This document shows, piece by piece, positions 37,800-46,170 of a stretch of 64,000 nt of DNA. The stretch is from JABMNT01 sp048262255 (GTDB lineage: Bacteria > Pseudomonadota > Alphaproteobacteria > Rhodospirillales > Casp-alpha2). The notes under the pieces are model-generated. The model ran no database searches. It was given only the letters and a program-made list of their open reading frames with translations, and had not been told where the DNA came from. The translations under genes and the position numbers were made by a program. The number at the start of each line of letters is the position of its first letter. The first letter of the stretch is position 1. Where the stretch lies: NCBI GenBank assembly GCA_048262255.1, contig JBLXFH010000003.1:434001-498000 (forward strand), in the 5' to 3' direction.

Positions 37800-38699
37800 G
37801 TGATCCATTCCGTTTCCCCTACTTGGCGCGATATTTCCGTCGTTATAGTTGCCTTTAATTCCGAACATGTGATCGCCCAATCGCTTGAATCTGTCAAAAA
37901 CGCGGCCCGGGTGATTGTGGTCGATAATGCCAGTACGGACCGCACGGTCGAAATCGCCAAGCAGGTCCTGCCGAGCGTCCATGTGATTCAGAATCCCATC
38001 AACATGGGCTATGGAACCGCCAACAACATCGGTTTTGATTCTATTACAACGCCTTACGGAATGATCTTAAATCCGGACGCGGTGATCACTGAAGGCGCGA
38101 TTGATCATTTGCATGCGCGATTAGAAACCGATTTCAGCTGCGCCGTCTGTGCGCCACTTCTGAAAAGCCCGGAAAACAAACTGGAGCTTTATGTCATGGA
38201 CTTTCGCGAACGCAGTCATCAGCCCATGACGACGCTTCCGCAGGGTCCTTTCTGCACCGGTTTTATTATGGGGGCAGCCATGTTCTGGCGGTTGTCTGCA
38301 TGGCGACAGTTGGGCGGTTTCGATGAAGCTATTTTTCTTTATGGTGAAGATACAGATCTCGGATTACGGACCTCACAGGCAGGCTATTCGATGATTATTG
38401 AGCCCGCCTCTATCGTTCGCCATTTAGGTGGGCAGTCGGAACGCCCGTCAAAAGAGCAGCAATGGCGTCGGAACTGGCAAATGACTTGGGGTGGGCTTTA
38501 TGTCAATTCAAAATGGGGTGACAGTGAAAGCGCCCGCGCGGACGCCCGTGCCTTGCTTCGTAAGCACGGACTGAAAGCAGTTCTCTATTTTCCTTTGTTA
38601 CGGTTCAACCGGTTTTATACTAACTTTGCTCGCGCACATGCTGCATGGACCTTCCTTTCTGGACGCCCATCCTGGCCGGGGCGTAAACATGAGACCTGA
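37800..38699 (+). CDS. Family 2 glycosyltransferase
   Basis: A 299-residue inverting glycosyltransferase with the GT-A fold. It shows the start ISVVIVAFNSEHVI, VVDNASTDRTVEI, the NPDA diphosphate/metal motif and the acceptor motif FLYGEDTDLGLR. The C-terminus is basic. It resembles rhamnosyltransferase-like enzymes of surface polysaccharide synthesis, acting on the cytoplasmic face of the membrane. The start is a GTG at 37800 with no close ribosome binding site; it may depend on the preceding gene. Confidence 0.87.
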   Translation: MIHSVSPTWRDISVVIVAFNSEHVIAQSLESVKNAARVIVVDNASTDRTVEIAKQVLPSVHVIQNPINMGYGTANNIGFDSITTPYGMILNPDAVITEGAIDHLHARLETDFSCAVCAPLLKSPENKLELYVMDFRERSHQPMTTLPQGPFCTGFIMGAAMFWRLSAWRQLGGFDEAIFLYGEDTDLGLRTSQAGYSMIIEPASIVRHLGGQSERPSKEQQWRRNWQMTWGGLYVNSKWGDSESARADARALLRKHGLKAVLYFPLLRFNRFYTNFARAHAAWTFLSGRPSWPGRKHET

Positions 38700-38882
38700 T
38701 CCACCCAAACCAAAATCCACAAACCGGCGCTTTACCCCTTCATTGCACACCGGATTGACTATTGTATCAACGGAGCAAGGCTTTCCAAGTATATATTTAT
38801 GTTTCCGGTGGGTGCTGATAAAGATATACAGACTTCAGCTCCACAATCGGATTTTCCTGCATTTTAGCAATGACTTACCCAC

Positions 38883-39983
38883 ATGATTCCTTTTGTCGAC
38901 CTTAAGAGCCAATACGACTCAATTCGTTCTGAAATTGATGAGGCGATCCAGCTAACTATCGAATCATCCGCCTTTATCTCCGGGCCCGCTGTAAGTGATT
39001 TCGAAAACCGGTTTGCCGCACTTCACGGTGTCGGGCATGCCATAGGCATGGGATCAGGGACCGATGCTCTGCATATGGCCGTCCGCGCCTGTGGCATCGG
39101 CCCTGGCGATGAAATCATTACGGTGCCCAACACCTGGATCTCGACAGCCTTTGCCGGCTCTTACGTCGGCGCAAAGCCGGTGCTCGTGGATATCGACCCC
39201 GACACATATCAGATGGATGCCAACAAGCTGGAAGCGGCAATAACGCCCCGAACCAAGGCGATCATTCCGGTCCATATGTTTGGTCACCCGGCTCCCATGG
39301 GTCAGATTATGGAAATCGCCAGAGCTTCTGGCATCCGGGTGATTGAAGACGTCGCCCAGTCGCCTTTGGCGGAAATTGACGGACAGATCGCCGGCACCAT
39401 CGGCGATATGGGTTGCTACAGTTTTTATCCCAGCAAGAATCTCGGCTGTTACGGAGATGGTGGTGCCGTGATCACGGACGATGCTGCACTTGCCAATCAA
39501 CTCCGGATTTTGAGCGATTACGGGCAATCGGAACGCTTTAACCATCAGAGTGTCGGCTACAATTCACGGCTGGACACTCTGCAGGCGGCGGTGTTGCTGG
39601 TCAAACTGAAGCACCTGAAAAACTGGACGGATAAACGCCGGCATCTCGCCACACTGTATTGTCAACACTTGCGCGAATTGCCGGTGAAACTGCCAACCGA
39701 AGCGCAGAACGCCCGAGCGGTCTATCACCTTTTTGTGGTGCAGGTCGAGCGTCGCAACGATTGTTTGGCGCGCCTCAGAGACGCCGGGATCATGGCTCAG
39801 GTCCACTATCCGCAGTCCGTGCATCTGCAACCGTGCTATCAGGAACTTGGATACCGGAAAGGGGATTTCCCGCTTTCCGAAGGGCTTTCCGAGAATGGGC
39901 TTTCTTTACCTTTCTTCCCTGATATGACCGAGGAGCAGGTCGCCGAAGTCGCGGTCACACTCAAGCAAATACTAACCGCTTAA
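38883..39983 (+). CDS. DegT/DnrJ/EryC1/StrS-family sugar aminotransferase
   Basis: A 366-residue PLP-dependent aminotransferase that puts an amino group on a keto-sugar nucleotide. Lys185 in SFYPSKNLGCYGDGGAV binds PLP, Asp156 in VIEDVAQ pairs with it, and GSGTDALHMA is the N-terminal cofactor loop. The next gene encodes a hexapeptide acyltransferase 9 bases later, a common pair that makes an N-acylated 3- or 4-amino sugar. It lies 183 bases after the glycosyltransferase. Confidence 0.92.
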   Translation: MIPFVDLKSQYDSIRSEIDEAIQLTIESSAFISGPAVSDFENRFAALHGVGHAIGMGSGTDALHMAVRACGIGPGDEIITVPNTWISTAFAGSYVGAKPVLVDIDPDTYQMDANKLEAAITPRTKAIIPVHMFGHPAPMGQIMEIARASGIRVIEDVAQSPLAEIDGQIAGTIGDMGCYSFYPSKNLGCYGDGGAVITDDAALANQLRILSDYGQSERFNHQSVGYNSRLDTLQAAVLLVKLKHLKNWTDKRRHLATLYCQHLRELPVKLPTEAQNARAVYHLFVVQVERRNDCLARLRDAGIMAQVHYPQSVHLQPCYQELGYRKGDFPLSEGLSENGLSLPFFPDMTEEQVAEVAVTLKQILTA

Positions 39984-39992
39984 GGAAACGGC

Positions 39993-40463
39993 GTGAGCAC
40001 CAACCAACCAAAAATCAAGGAAATCGGTATTGTCGATGTGGCGTTTGGCACAGACGTGACAACTGTGAATCCGGTCAATCTGTATGGCTGCACCATCGGT
40101 GACAACTGCTTTATCGGCCCATTCGTCGAAATTCAGAGAAATGCCGTGATCGGAAACCGAACCCGGGTCCAGTCCCATTGTTTTATTTGTGAGCTGGTGA
40201 GTATTGGCGATGACTGTTTCATCGGACATGGTGTCATGTTCATCAATGATTCCTTTTCAATCGGTGAGCCTGCCTATGAACGTAAAGATCTGTGGGAGAA
40301 AACGATCATCGGCAACCATGTCACGATCGGCTCAAATACAACCATTTTACCGGTCAACATCTGCGATAACGTCGTGATCGGAGCCGGGGCTGTTGTCACG
40401 CGTGATATAACAGAGCCCGGAATCTACAAAGGCAATCCGGCCAAGATGGCGCAGAAAATTTAA
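39993..40463 (+). CDS. Hexapeptide-repeat N-acetyltransferase (WbpD/FdtC-like)
   Basis: A 156-residue left-handed beta-helix acyltransferase with repeated (I/V)GXXXX hexads (TIGDNCFIGPFVEI, AVIGNRTRVQSHCFI, TIIGNHVTIGSNTTI, VVIGAGAVVTRDITEPGIYKGNPAKM). It is very like enzymes that acetylate 3-amino sugars on nucleotide carriers, and the upstream aminotransferase would supply the substrate. The GTG start has AAGGAAA about 6 bases before it. The last 4 bases overlap the convergent glycosyltransferase gene. Confidence 0.9.
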   Translation: MSTNQPKIKEIGIVDVAFGTDVTTVNPVNLYGCTIGDNCFIGPFVEIQRNAVIGNRTRVQSHCFICELVSIGDDCFIGHGVMFINDSFSIGEPAYERKDLWEKTIIGNHVTIGSNTTILPVNICDNVVIGAGAVVTRDITEPGIYKGNPAKMAQKI

Positions 40464-41410
40464 TTCCGGTCATCCACCTGCTGGTTATTATCCAAAGCAG
40501 ACGCTTCCCACCATTTCTCCCAGTCAAAATAAGGCGATAAGGTATCGAAGTGCTGAAAATGCACAGACAAACTGGGCATTGGGGAAAAGCAGGGTACTTC
40601 CTTGAATATCTTGTTGATCGTTGTGTGTTCGGTAACATCAGGACTCGTGCCGTATTTTGTAAACGCCATATACAAATCCCAGTGCTTTTTGAGAGTGGCC
40701 ACGGAAATAATATCCGCACCAGTAGACTCATTGACGGCACGCCAATGACGATGGCTGCCCAACATGATAATATTGGGAACGACGTGCGTGTAACTTTCCG
40801 GATAGTCAGAGGGAAACAGGGAGACTTCTGATTTCATGGTCGCCGAAAGGCGGGCAAAAGACTGGATCATTTCCAGTACAGCGGTGTCTTCATGAAGATA
40901 GTCATCGGCGGCAAAATAGATGATGTCCTTACACGTGCGCCCCATTTCATAAGCTTCCTTCAACGAAGCCCCAACACCCGTTCCCTGCAAAGGTACATAT
41001 TCAGCCGGGCAGGGACATGTCGCCAGCAGAGTTTTCAGGTTTTCGATAAATTCCGGTGCCGAGTGATCATCGAGTACAGTCAGTGAAATTTTGACATCAA
41101 CATCATGATCCAATGCGTGCCGAATGGAGTGAATGACCGAGTTGATACAACGCAGTATTAATTCTGATTTGCGAACTTCAATAAACCGGGTTCGGTCCTG
41201 AAAAAGAACATCAACACGCGCACAACTGCGTAAAATGATATCAAACGATTGAATTTCACGTGGTACAATGGCCTCAAAAGCGTCAAACCCGCCCCCCCGC
41301 CCCAAACCACTCAAGGCTTCATGATGAATTTTCGTTTTTTGTAGCCGCAACAAATCATAACCCATTTTGTTCAAGACAAACCGTAAGGCTTTGGTTAGTG
41401 GTTTCGCCAT
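40460..41410 (-). CDS. Glycosyltransferase-like protein
   Basis: A 316-residue protein with a GT-A-like core. ISLTVLDDHSAPEFIENLKTLL carries the nucleotide-binding start, and IIYFAADDYLHEDTAVLEMI the Asp-rich metal motif. It resembles family 2 glycosyltransferase-like proteins of polysaccharide loci, with an unusual N-terminal extension of about 75 residues. It is transcribed against the preceding four genes and ends in a 4-base overlap. The acceptor is unknown. Confidence 0.75.
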   Translation of the reverse strand: MAKPLTKALRFVLNKMGYDLLRLQKTKIHHEALSGLGRGGGFDAFEAIVPREIQSFDIILRSCARVDVLFQDRTRFIEVRKSELILRCINSVIHSIRHALDHDVDVKISLTVLDDHSAPEFIENLKTLLATCPCPAEYVPLQGTGVGASLKEAYEMGRTCKDIIYFAADDYLHEDTAVLEMIQSFARLSATMKSEVSLFPSDYPESYTHVVPNIIMLGSHRHWRAVNESTGADIISVATLKKHWDLYMAFTKYGTSPDVTEHTTINKIFKEVPCFSPMPSLSVHFQHFDTLSPYFDWEKWWEASALDNNQQVDDRN

Positions 41411-41499
41411 CTTTATGCGTTTTCCTAATGTTTTAGATTAATTTTTTCAAATTCAGACTGTTCAGTGGAGATTCCAAAGTCAATCCAATTCTAGGGCTT

Positions 41500-42525
41500 T
41501 CAAAGAAACAAAATATCCTTCATCTGTTTGCTGGCAGATTCCATGGCTGCGTTTATGAGCTTTTGAGATCTGTCGGCATCGGCTATCAGTTGGAGGCGTA
41601 TCTTCTTATCCGGAATGCCACGCGAAAAGGCCCTAAACATTTCGATAAACTGATTTTTGTTTTCAAAATCGATTTCCCGTCTATGGCCGTTTTCGGAAAT
41701 CAGACGGATAAATGGCGGCAGATTTTGAGGTTTGGAAAAAAATGGGCCGGCAATGAGCTCTGCTTTGTTGCCTGCAACCCGTAAGCTATTTTGATAGGCC
41801 TTTCCGTACCCCCAAGACAAATCGGCATGTAAACCACCTTCAAACTGCAACTGAGCCTTACCGCTTGTATCGACCCGATAGCCCGTTTCCGTTTCCAGCT
41901 GACAGCTCAATTGAGTGAGCCGGGCAGGGACCAGAGCCTCAACTACAGTCAACAAATAAAACCCCACATCCAGCAGCGCGCCGCCACCGAGATCTGGATT
42001 ATAACGGAAATTATCTGGTGCTACATGTGGGAAGTGGAACGCCGCCTCAATCCGTTTTGGCTGGCCGACCGCACCTTGAACAATTTGTTCCCGAAGCGCA
42101 AAAAACTGAGGATGGTAGCGTGGCCCGCAGATGACGGCTAAAGACAGACCCGTTGTGCGGGTCACCTCAATCAACGCTTCCGCCTCAGGCAAACTTGTCG
42201 ACAAGGGCTTCTCACACCACAAATGCTTGCCACTCTTCAGCACCTGGCGCCCATGTTGAACGTGCAGGGATGTAGGCGTTGCCAGGTAAACCACATCGAT
42301 TTCAGGATCCGCCAGCATCTGTTCTGCGGTCAGCCACCCCCTGCAGGCATAGACTTTTGACTGCTCCTCCAGAACCAGAGGGTTGCGGGTATGAATACCA
42401 ATGAGCCGGACATCGGGACTGGCGGCAATCGCTGGCAGCACCGAACGCTGCGCATGTGCGCCAATCCCCCAAACGGCTATTCCTAATGGCATTGGGTTTG
42501 TGTCCATCCCTGTTTTTGACATCAT
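41500..42525 (-). CDS. Gfo/Idh/MocA-family NAD(P)-dependent oxidoreductase
   Basis: A 341-residue sugar oxidoreductase. The N-terminal Rossmann segment is GIAVWGIGAHAQRSVLPAI, the family catalytic stretch is GKHLWCEKPLSTSLPEAEAL (with EKP), and the C-terminal domain has DLGGGALLDVGFYLL. In a glycan gene group it may act on a nucleotide sugar, for example as a 3-dehydrogenase or 3-ketoreductase. The start may lie a few codons further in (MDTNPMPLGIAVWG). It is 89 bases upstream of, and on the same strand as, the glycosyltransferase-like gene. Confidence 0.85.
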   Translation of the reverse strand: MMSKTGMDTNPMPLGIAVWGIGAHAQRSVLPAIAASPDVRLIGIHTRNPLVLEEQSKVYACRGWLTAEQMLADPEIDVVYLATPTSLHVQHGRQVLKSGKHLWCEKPLSTSLPEAEALIEVTRTTGLSLAVICGPRYHPQFFALREQIVQGAVGQPKRIEAAFHFPHVAPDNFRYNPDLGGGALLDVGFYLLTVVEALVPARLTQLSCQLETETGYRVDTSGKAQLQFEGGLHADLSWGYGKAYQNSLRVAGNKAELIAGPFFSKPQNLPPFIRLISENGHRREIDFENKNQFIEMFRAFSRGIPDKKIRLQLIADADRSQKLINAAMESASKQMKDILFL

Positions 42526-42554
42526 ACAAGGCCAACAACAAACCGAAAACCATC

Positions 42555-42587
42555 AAAAAAAAACGGCCGGATCGTTAAATCCGGCCG
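42555..42587 (-). terminator. Rho-independent terminator (minus strand)
   Basis: A perfect 9-base stem CGGCCGGAT / ATCCGGCCG (42564-42572 and 42579-42587) with a 6-base loop, followed on the minus strand by nine T. This is a strong intrinsic terminator. It closes transcription coming from the right, that is from the ferredoxin-like gene or from a separate promoter in the 42.6-42.75 kb spacer, and lies just before the Gfo/Idh/MocA gene. Confidence 0.85.
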
Positions 42588-42660
42588 AAGTTTGTGCTCT
42601 TGAGGGAAGGGAGGGATTTCAGTGCTGAAATCCTTCCATCCCCTGTATCCTCTGCTAAAT
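42555..42660 (-). ncRNA. Candidate small RNA or structured 3' UTR
   Basis: Minus-strand transcription through this spacer would give a long imperfect hairpin (arms 42604-42622 and 42625-42643; the inner 9 base pairs are perfect, GGATTTCAG/CTGAAATCC), an A-rich linker and the terminator with its U-run. Two stem-loops and a terminal poly-U are the usual build of Hfq-bound small RNAs. No protein frame is present. The promoter is uncertain (TTGTTG/TAAGAT near 42730-42705 is one candidate), so it could equally be the 3' UTR of the ferredoxin-like gene. Confidence 0.35.
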
Positions 42661-42673
42661 CTCCGAGGTACGC

Positions 42674-42689
42674 TGTGATGACGGTCACA
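42674..42689. promoter_or_regulatory. CRP-type palindrome TGTGA-N6-TCACA
   Basis: TGTGATGACGGTCACA is a perfect match to the CRP consensus half-sites with a 6-base spacer, and one more flanking pair (C...G) extends the dyad. It lies in the spacer between the ferredoxin-like gene and the terminator, so its natural target would be a transcript starting here. Chance palindromes of this size are uncommon but possible; no adjacent protein gene starts close enough to make the assignment sure. Confidence 0.45.
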
Positions 42690-42757
42690 GGCAACGAACT
42701 TAATTGTAAAAATCTTATTTTTTTGTTTTATAACAACAAGTTGATATAATTTTCTAC

Positions 42758-43102
42758 TTATGATCCGAGAAGGTTCAAAGGCAACTCCGAATCGTCACAA
42801 AAACCACACAGCCTTTCCAGCTCATCAAGTACTTCCGTGAGGTCTTCAAGGGTTTTACCAAAAAGAAAGCCGCCGCCGGGCGTGATCCGGATCGTTGGTC
42901 CCTTCGGGCAATGCCCCATACAAACGCTTCGCTCAATCTTGATATCGATGTTTCGCTGCCGGATTCCCGTTTCCAGGGCATCGGCAAGATCCTGGCTGCC
43001 TCGCGCCGCACAGGATGTTTCGTCCGCCCGGAAGCGTCGGTTGATACAGATCCGTATATATTTCGGCTTATCCGGGTTTACGGCCGCTTCGGGAGAATTC
43101 AA
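42758..43102 (-). CDS. Thioredoxin-like (2Fe-2S) ferredoxin-domain protein
   Basis: A 114-residue protein of the thioredoxin-like 2Fe-2S ferredoxin family. The four cluster cysteines are in the family spacing: Cys19 and Cys31, then Cys61 and Cys65 (SVCMGHCPKGPTIRI). Such proteins carry electrons or serve as small redox modules; no partner is apparent. The start is probably the TTG at 43102. It lies 15 bases after the STAS-protein gene and may share its transcript. Confidence 0.8.
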   Translation of the reverse strand: MNSPEAAVNPDKPKYIRICINRRFRADETSCAARGSQDLADALETGIRQRNIDIKIERSVCMGHCPKGPTIRITPGGGFLFGKTLEDLTEVLDELERLCGFCDDSELPLNLLGS

Positions 43103-43117
43103 ATCATTGTCTCGTTT

Positions 43118-43417
43118 CTATCGAATGGTGAAAACCCGGTCCAGTTGGGCCAGTTTCAAAACCCGCATGACCTTGTCGCCGGGAGCGATAAGCTCAAATT
43201 TATGGCCACGTCTTTTCGCCGTCTGCTCGCCATCCAGCAAACTGGTGATACCCGAACTGTCAATGCCAGAAACACCGGACAATTCGACTATAGTCAGTGG
43301 TGTCTGGATCACAACATCCAGCAACAACTTGCGCAGTTTATCAGAGCAGGAGAGGTCAATATCCCCACGCAGGCGGATCAACGCACTGTCCTCGCTCATT
43401 TCCACATCATGTTCCAT
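43118..43417 (-). CDS. STAS-domain protein (anti-sigma-factor antagonist-like)
   Basis: A 99-residue stand-alone STAS domain. The loop GVSGIDSSGITSLL carries the Asp-Ser-Ser motif (Ser54/Ser55) that is phosphorylated in SpoIIAA-type anti-sigma antagonists. Such proteins work with a serine kinase and an opposing phosphatase; neither gene is in the window. An alternative start is the ATG at residue 7. It lies upstream of the ferredoxin-like gene on the same strand. Confidence 0.82.
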   Translation of the reverse strand: MEHDVEMSEDSALIRLRGDIDLSCSDKLRKLLLDVVIQTPLTIVELSGVSGIDSSGITSLLDGEQTAKRRGHKFELIAPGDKVMRVLKLAQLDRVFTIR

Positions 43418-43478
43418 TGGAATGCAGCCTGTCTATTTGTTTCAATTTCGATATGAAAAACTGTAAAATGAGTTGCCG

Positions 43479-43739
43479 CTATTCCGAAACCTGTTGCCGC
43501 CCGGATTCGGTCAATTTGCAAATCAACCAATTGGGTTTTATGGGGTTTTCAAACCACGGCTCCGCCCAGCCTTTCGCCATACAGCTTTTTACGGTCCGCT
43601 CACTGATGCGTTTGCCGTTTTCGTCAAACAAGGGGAGTTTGCCTCCCGCCTGGGTGAGCCCCCGAGCCAGCCATTTTGCCTGGGCGCGGGTCGGCGCCCC
43701 CTGGCTTTCCGGTTCTTTGGATGTTGATTTCGCTGCCAC
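43479..43739 (-). CDS. Small conserved hypothetical protein
   Basis: An 86-residue basic protein with a helical pattern (AQAKWLARGLTQAGGKLPLF, ERTVKSCMAKGWAEPWF, NWLICKLTESGRQQV). The layout suggests a small winged-helix-like domain, but I do not recognise a named family. The GTG at 43739 has GGAG about 8 bases before it and is preferred to the TTG at 43760. It lies between the atypical receiver gene and the STAS gene on the same strand. Confidence 0.65.
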   Translation of the reverse strand: MAAKSTSKEPESQGAPTRAQAKWLARGLTQAGGKLPLFDENGKRISERTVKSCMAKGWAEPWFENPIKPNWLICKLTESGRQQVSE

Positions 43740-43815
43740 GTCCCGAACTCCGTTTATCAAAACCGAAGACGTTTATGGTAAGGCAATTCCTGAAAACAAC
43801 CAAATCCTGATCGGC

Positions 43816-44736
43816 TTACAGAGCACCGATCTGCGCGGCAATCGCCTTCACTTGCCCGACATCGGTAATCGCTCCGCTGAAACAGGCCTGTATGGCCTGG
43901 GCCAGCGGCTTCAAAAGCCGTACATCTTTAGCATCCGGTGCGCCACCGCGCGACGCAAGGATCATGCTCGCCACATTGCCCAGCGAATTGCAGAGCAGAG
44001 CGACGTGCTCATACTTGCTACCTCTTAACTTTTCATCGGACCCATCGGTAATATCCAGTAAAGCCAGCAATTCCGCCCGGATCGCCGGATCCACCCGACC
44101 GCCCCGTTCCAGCATGGGGACCAGATTCGTGACATGCGCGGAAATTTGTATGCCGATAACATCGACCTTCAGCATACGAAGGCCATTGGAGGCTTGAGCA
44201 ATCAGGTTTTCAATTTCCGCAAAACTCGGGTTTTCACCGTTGGCGCGCGCCTTCAGGGTATTGGGCGCCTCAATCCCCGGGGCTCCGCCATCTTTGCGAC
44301 GAATGGGGCCGATATATTCCTCGGAAATAATAAACTTTTTGCGTGCCTCAATCAGGTCGTCAATCCGATCCAGCACCTGCGCCGTTGAAAACGGCTTGGC
44401 GATGACAGTATCGGTGCCCGATTCAACAATACGCTTAACCAGATCGGGCGTTGGCTCGCCAACCAGCGTAATAACCGGCAAAAACGGGTTGTTGCCGGCG
44501 GCGCCTTTACGCATTTCATGAACATAATCAACAAAATCGCCGTCTTTGATATCCGTCGAGCCGATGAGAAGATCCGGCATGCCTTTCGAGAGAAACTCGC
44601 GCACACTCGCCAATGTCCGGCCTGTACGCAGTTTACGAAAGCCCTGATTGTGGAGAATGTTCTTTATACTCTGGCGGGAATTCAGGTCATCGTCGACCAA
44701 GATTACATCACACTGTGCGTAGTCAAGTGTTGCCAT
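43816..44736 (-). CDS. Receiver-domain protein lacking the phospho-acceptor Asp
   Basis: A 306-residue protein. Residues 8-125 are a CheY-like receiver with the acidic pair (VDDD, residues 14-17), Thr90 and the conserved Lys114 (VIAKPF). At the phosphorylation site the sequence is PDLLIGSTDIKDGD: Ser60 replaces the acceptor Asp, although Asp62 lies near. The rest (about 130-306, helical) is not a known output domain. The segment EYIGPIRRKDG after the receiver is a mark of a family of alphaproteobacterial response regulators. It probably acts by protein contact rather than by classical phosphorylation. The start is ATG 44736. Confidence 0.82.
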   Translation of the reverse strand: MATLDYAQCDVILVDDDLNSRQSIKNILHNQGFRKLRTGRTLASVREFLSKGMPDLLIGSTDIKDGDFVDYVHEMRKGAAGNNPFLPVITLVGEPTPDLVKRIVESGTDTVIAKPFSTAQVLDRIDDLIEARKKFIISEEYIGPIRRKDGGAPGIEAPNTLKARANGENPSFAEIENLIAQASNGLRMLKVDVIGIQISAHVTNLVPMLERGGRVDPAIRAELLALLDITDGSDEKLRGSKYEHVALLCNSLGNVASMILASRGGAPDAKDVRLLKPLAQAIQACFSGAITDVGQVKAIAAQIGAL

Positions 44737-44848
44737 AATTACGTTTTCTGCCCCATAGGCTCCCTTACAAACGGTTATCTTACTGAATTGTCAGGTTCGA
44801 TTAAACCGGTTTGTTTAATTTGGTCAGATCCGTGCATCCAAATGCCGA

Positions 44849-46003
44849 TTAATCCCAATTTTCAATCTCTATGGTGGCAACAGCCTGCGCAGCTATTCCT
44901 TCAGCTCGCCCCGTAAATCCCAATTTTTCAGTCGTTGTCGCCTTAATATTCACGCGTGCCTCCGTAATTTCAAGGATTTCAGCCACACGCGATTGCATTT
45001 TTGCACGATGCCCGCCCATTTTCGGTGCCTCGCAGATCAAAGTCACATCAACATTGACGATGCGACCGCCGCCTTGCTTAATCAAGCCGACGGCATGAGA
45101 GACAAATCGATCGGACGGAGCGCCGCGCCATTGCGCTTCAGAGGGCGGAAAGTGAAGGCCAATATCACCCGCACCAATCGCCCCCAGAAGAGCATCCGTC
45201 AGGGCATGCAAGCCCACATCGGCATCGGAATGACCTTCCAGCGCCTGAGTGTGTGGGATGTCGATCCCGCATATGGTCACATGCGTGCCTTCCGTAAACC
45301 GGTGCACATCAAAACCCATACCGCTCCGCGTTTCCATCCGTTTTGCTCCTTCAGACGTCCGACGCATATCGTCAATTGTCGTAATTTTGATGTTGGCCGG
45401 ATTGCCATCGACCCGTGTCACGGCAAGGCCCGCCGCTTCGCAAACAGCGGCGTCATCCGTCAGGTCTTGCCCGGCCAGGTTTCTGTGAGCCTGCAGAACC
45501 GGCAAAAACCGGAATCCCTGCGGTGTCTGTGCCCGCCATAACTGGGACCGGTCTTCCGTGCCGATGACTTTCTCGGAAACAACGCGCTTTATGGTATCGG
45601 TCAAGGGCAGGGCAGGTATGGCGCCGTCTGCGGACACCAGCGCGGCGATCACCCGATTGATAAGCACAGCATCAACAAAAGGCCGTGCGCCATCATGGAT
45701 CAAAACCTGATCCGGAGCTTCCCCCACAAGTCTTTCCAGCCCCAGACGTACGGATTCCTGGCGGGTTTCACCGCCAAATACCGGCTCCGGCAGCCCAAGC
45801 CCCGCGACAGCCTTTTCATATAAGGCCACATCATCGGGGTGTATGACCACATGAACGGACGAAACCCCGGAATGCGCCTGAAACGCCAGGACCGAATGGC
45901 GCAAAACCGCCACGCCCTCCAGTTCCATATACTGTTTCGGCATTTCTCCGCCAAACCGATGTCCACGACCTGCGGCAACTATAAGGGCAACCGTTTTTGA
46001 CAC
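44849..46003 (-). CDS. ispDF: Bifunctional IspDF (isoprenoid synthesis)
   Basis: A fusion of two enzymes of the methylerythritol phosphate pathway, typical of alphaproteobacteria. The 384-residue protein has IspD first (VALIVAAGRGHRFGGEMPKQYMEL, about 1-225), the cytidylyltransferase. IspF follows (MGFDVHRFTEGTHVTICGI, about 228-384), the zinc-dependent cyclodiphosphate synthase with the metal-binding D-V-H and the GHSDADVGLHALTDALLGA segment. The start is a GTG at 46003. It is divergent from the CcsA-like gene. Confidence 0.96.
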   Translation of the reverse strand: MSKTVALIVAAGRGHRFGGEMPKQYMELEGVAVLRHSVLAFQAHSGVSSVHVVIHPDDVALYEKAVAGLGLPEPVFGGETRQESVRLGLERLVGEAPDQVLIHDGARPFVDAVLINRVIAALVSADGAIPALPLTDTIKRVVSEKVIGTEDRSQLWRAQTPQGFRFLPVLQAHRNLAGQDLTDDAAVCEAAGLAVTRVDGNPANIKITTIDDMRRTSEGAKRMETRSGMGFDVHRFTEGTHVTICGIDIPHTQALEGHSDADVGLHALTDALLGAIGAGDIGLHFPPSEAQWRGAPSDRFVSHAVGLIKQGGGRIVNVDVTLICEAPKMGGHRAKMQSRVAEILEITEARVNIKATTTEKLGFTGRAEGIAAQAVATIEIENWD

Positions 46004-46170
46004 TGCTGTTTCAACCTTTTATTTAAAATTTGCGCGAGACTAATCAGCCGCTTCGCGAAAGCCAAGATCAAACCTGATTAGGGCTTGCTATGCACGCGAA
46101 CTAGCGTAATGGTCTTCGCATCAAACGCAAACGCACGGCTGCTGAGCCTATCCTGCGGGTATTGGTAAGA

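Noticed and set aside
38626..38886. An 86-codon open frame between the glycosyltransferase and DegT genes
   Set aside because: It starts inside the glycosyltransferase gene and ends inside the next start; the composition is not protein-like and there is no ribosome binding site.
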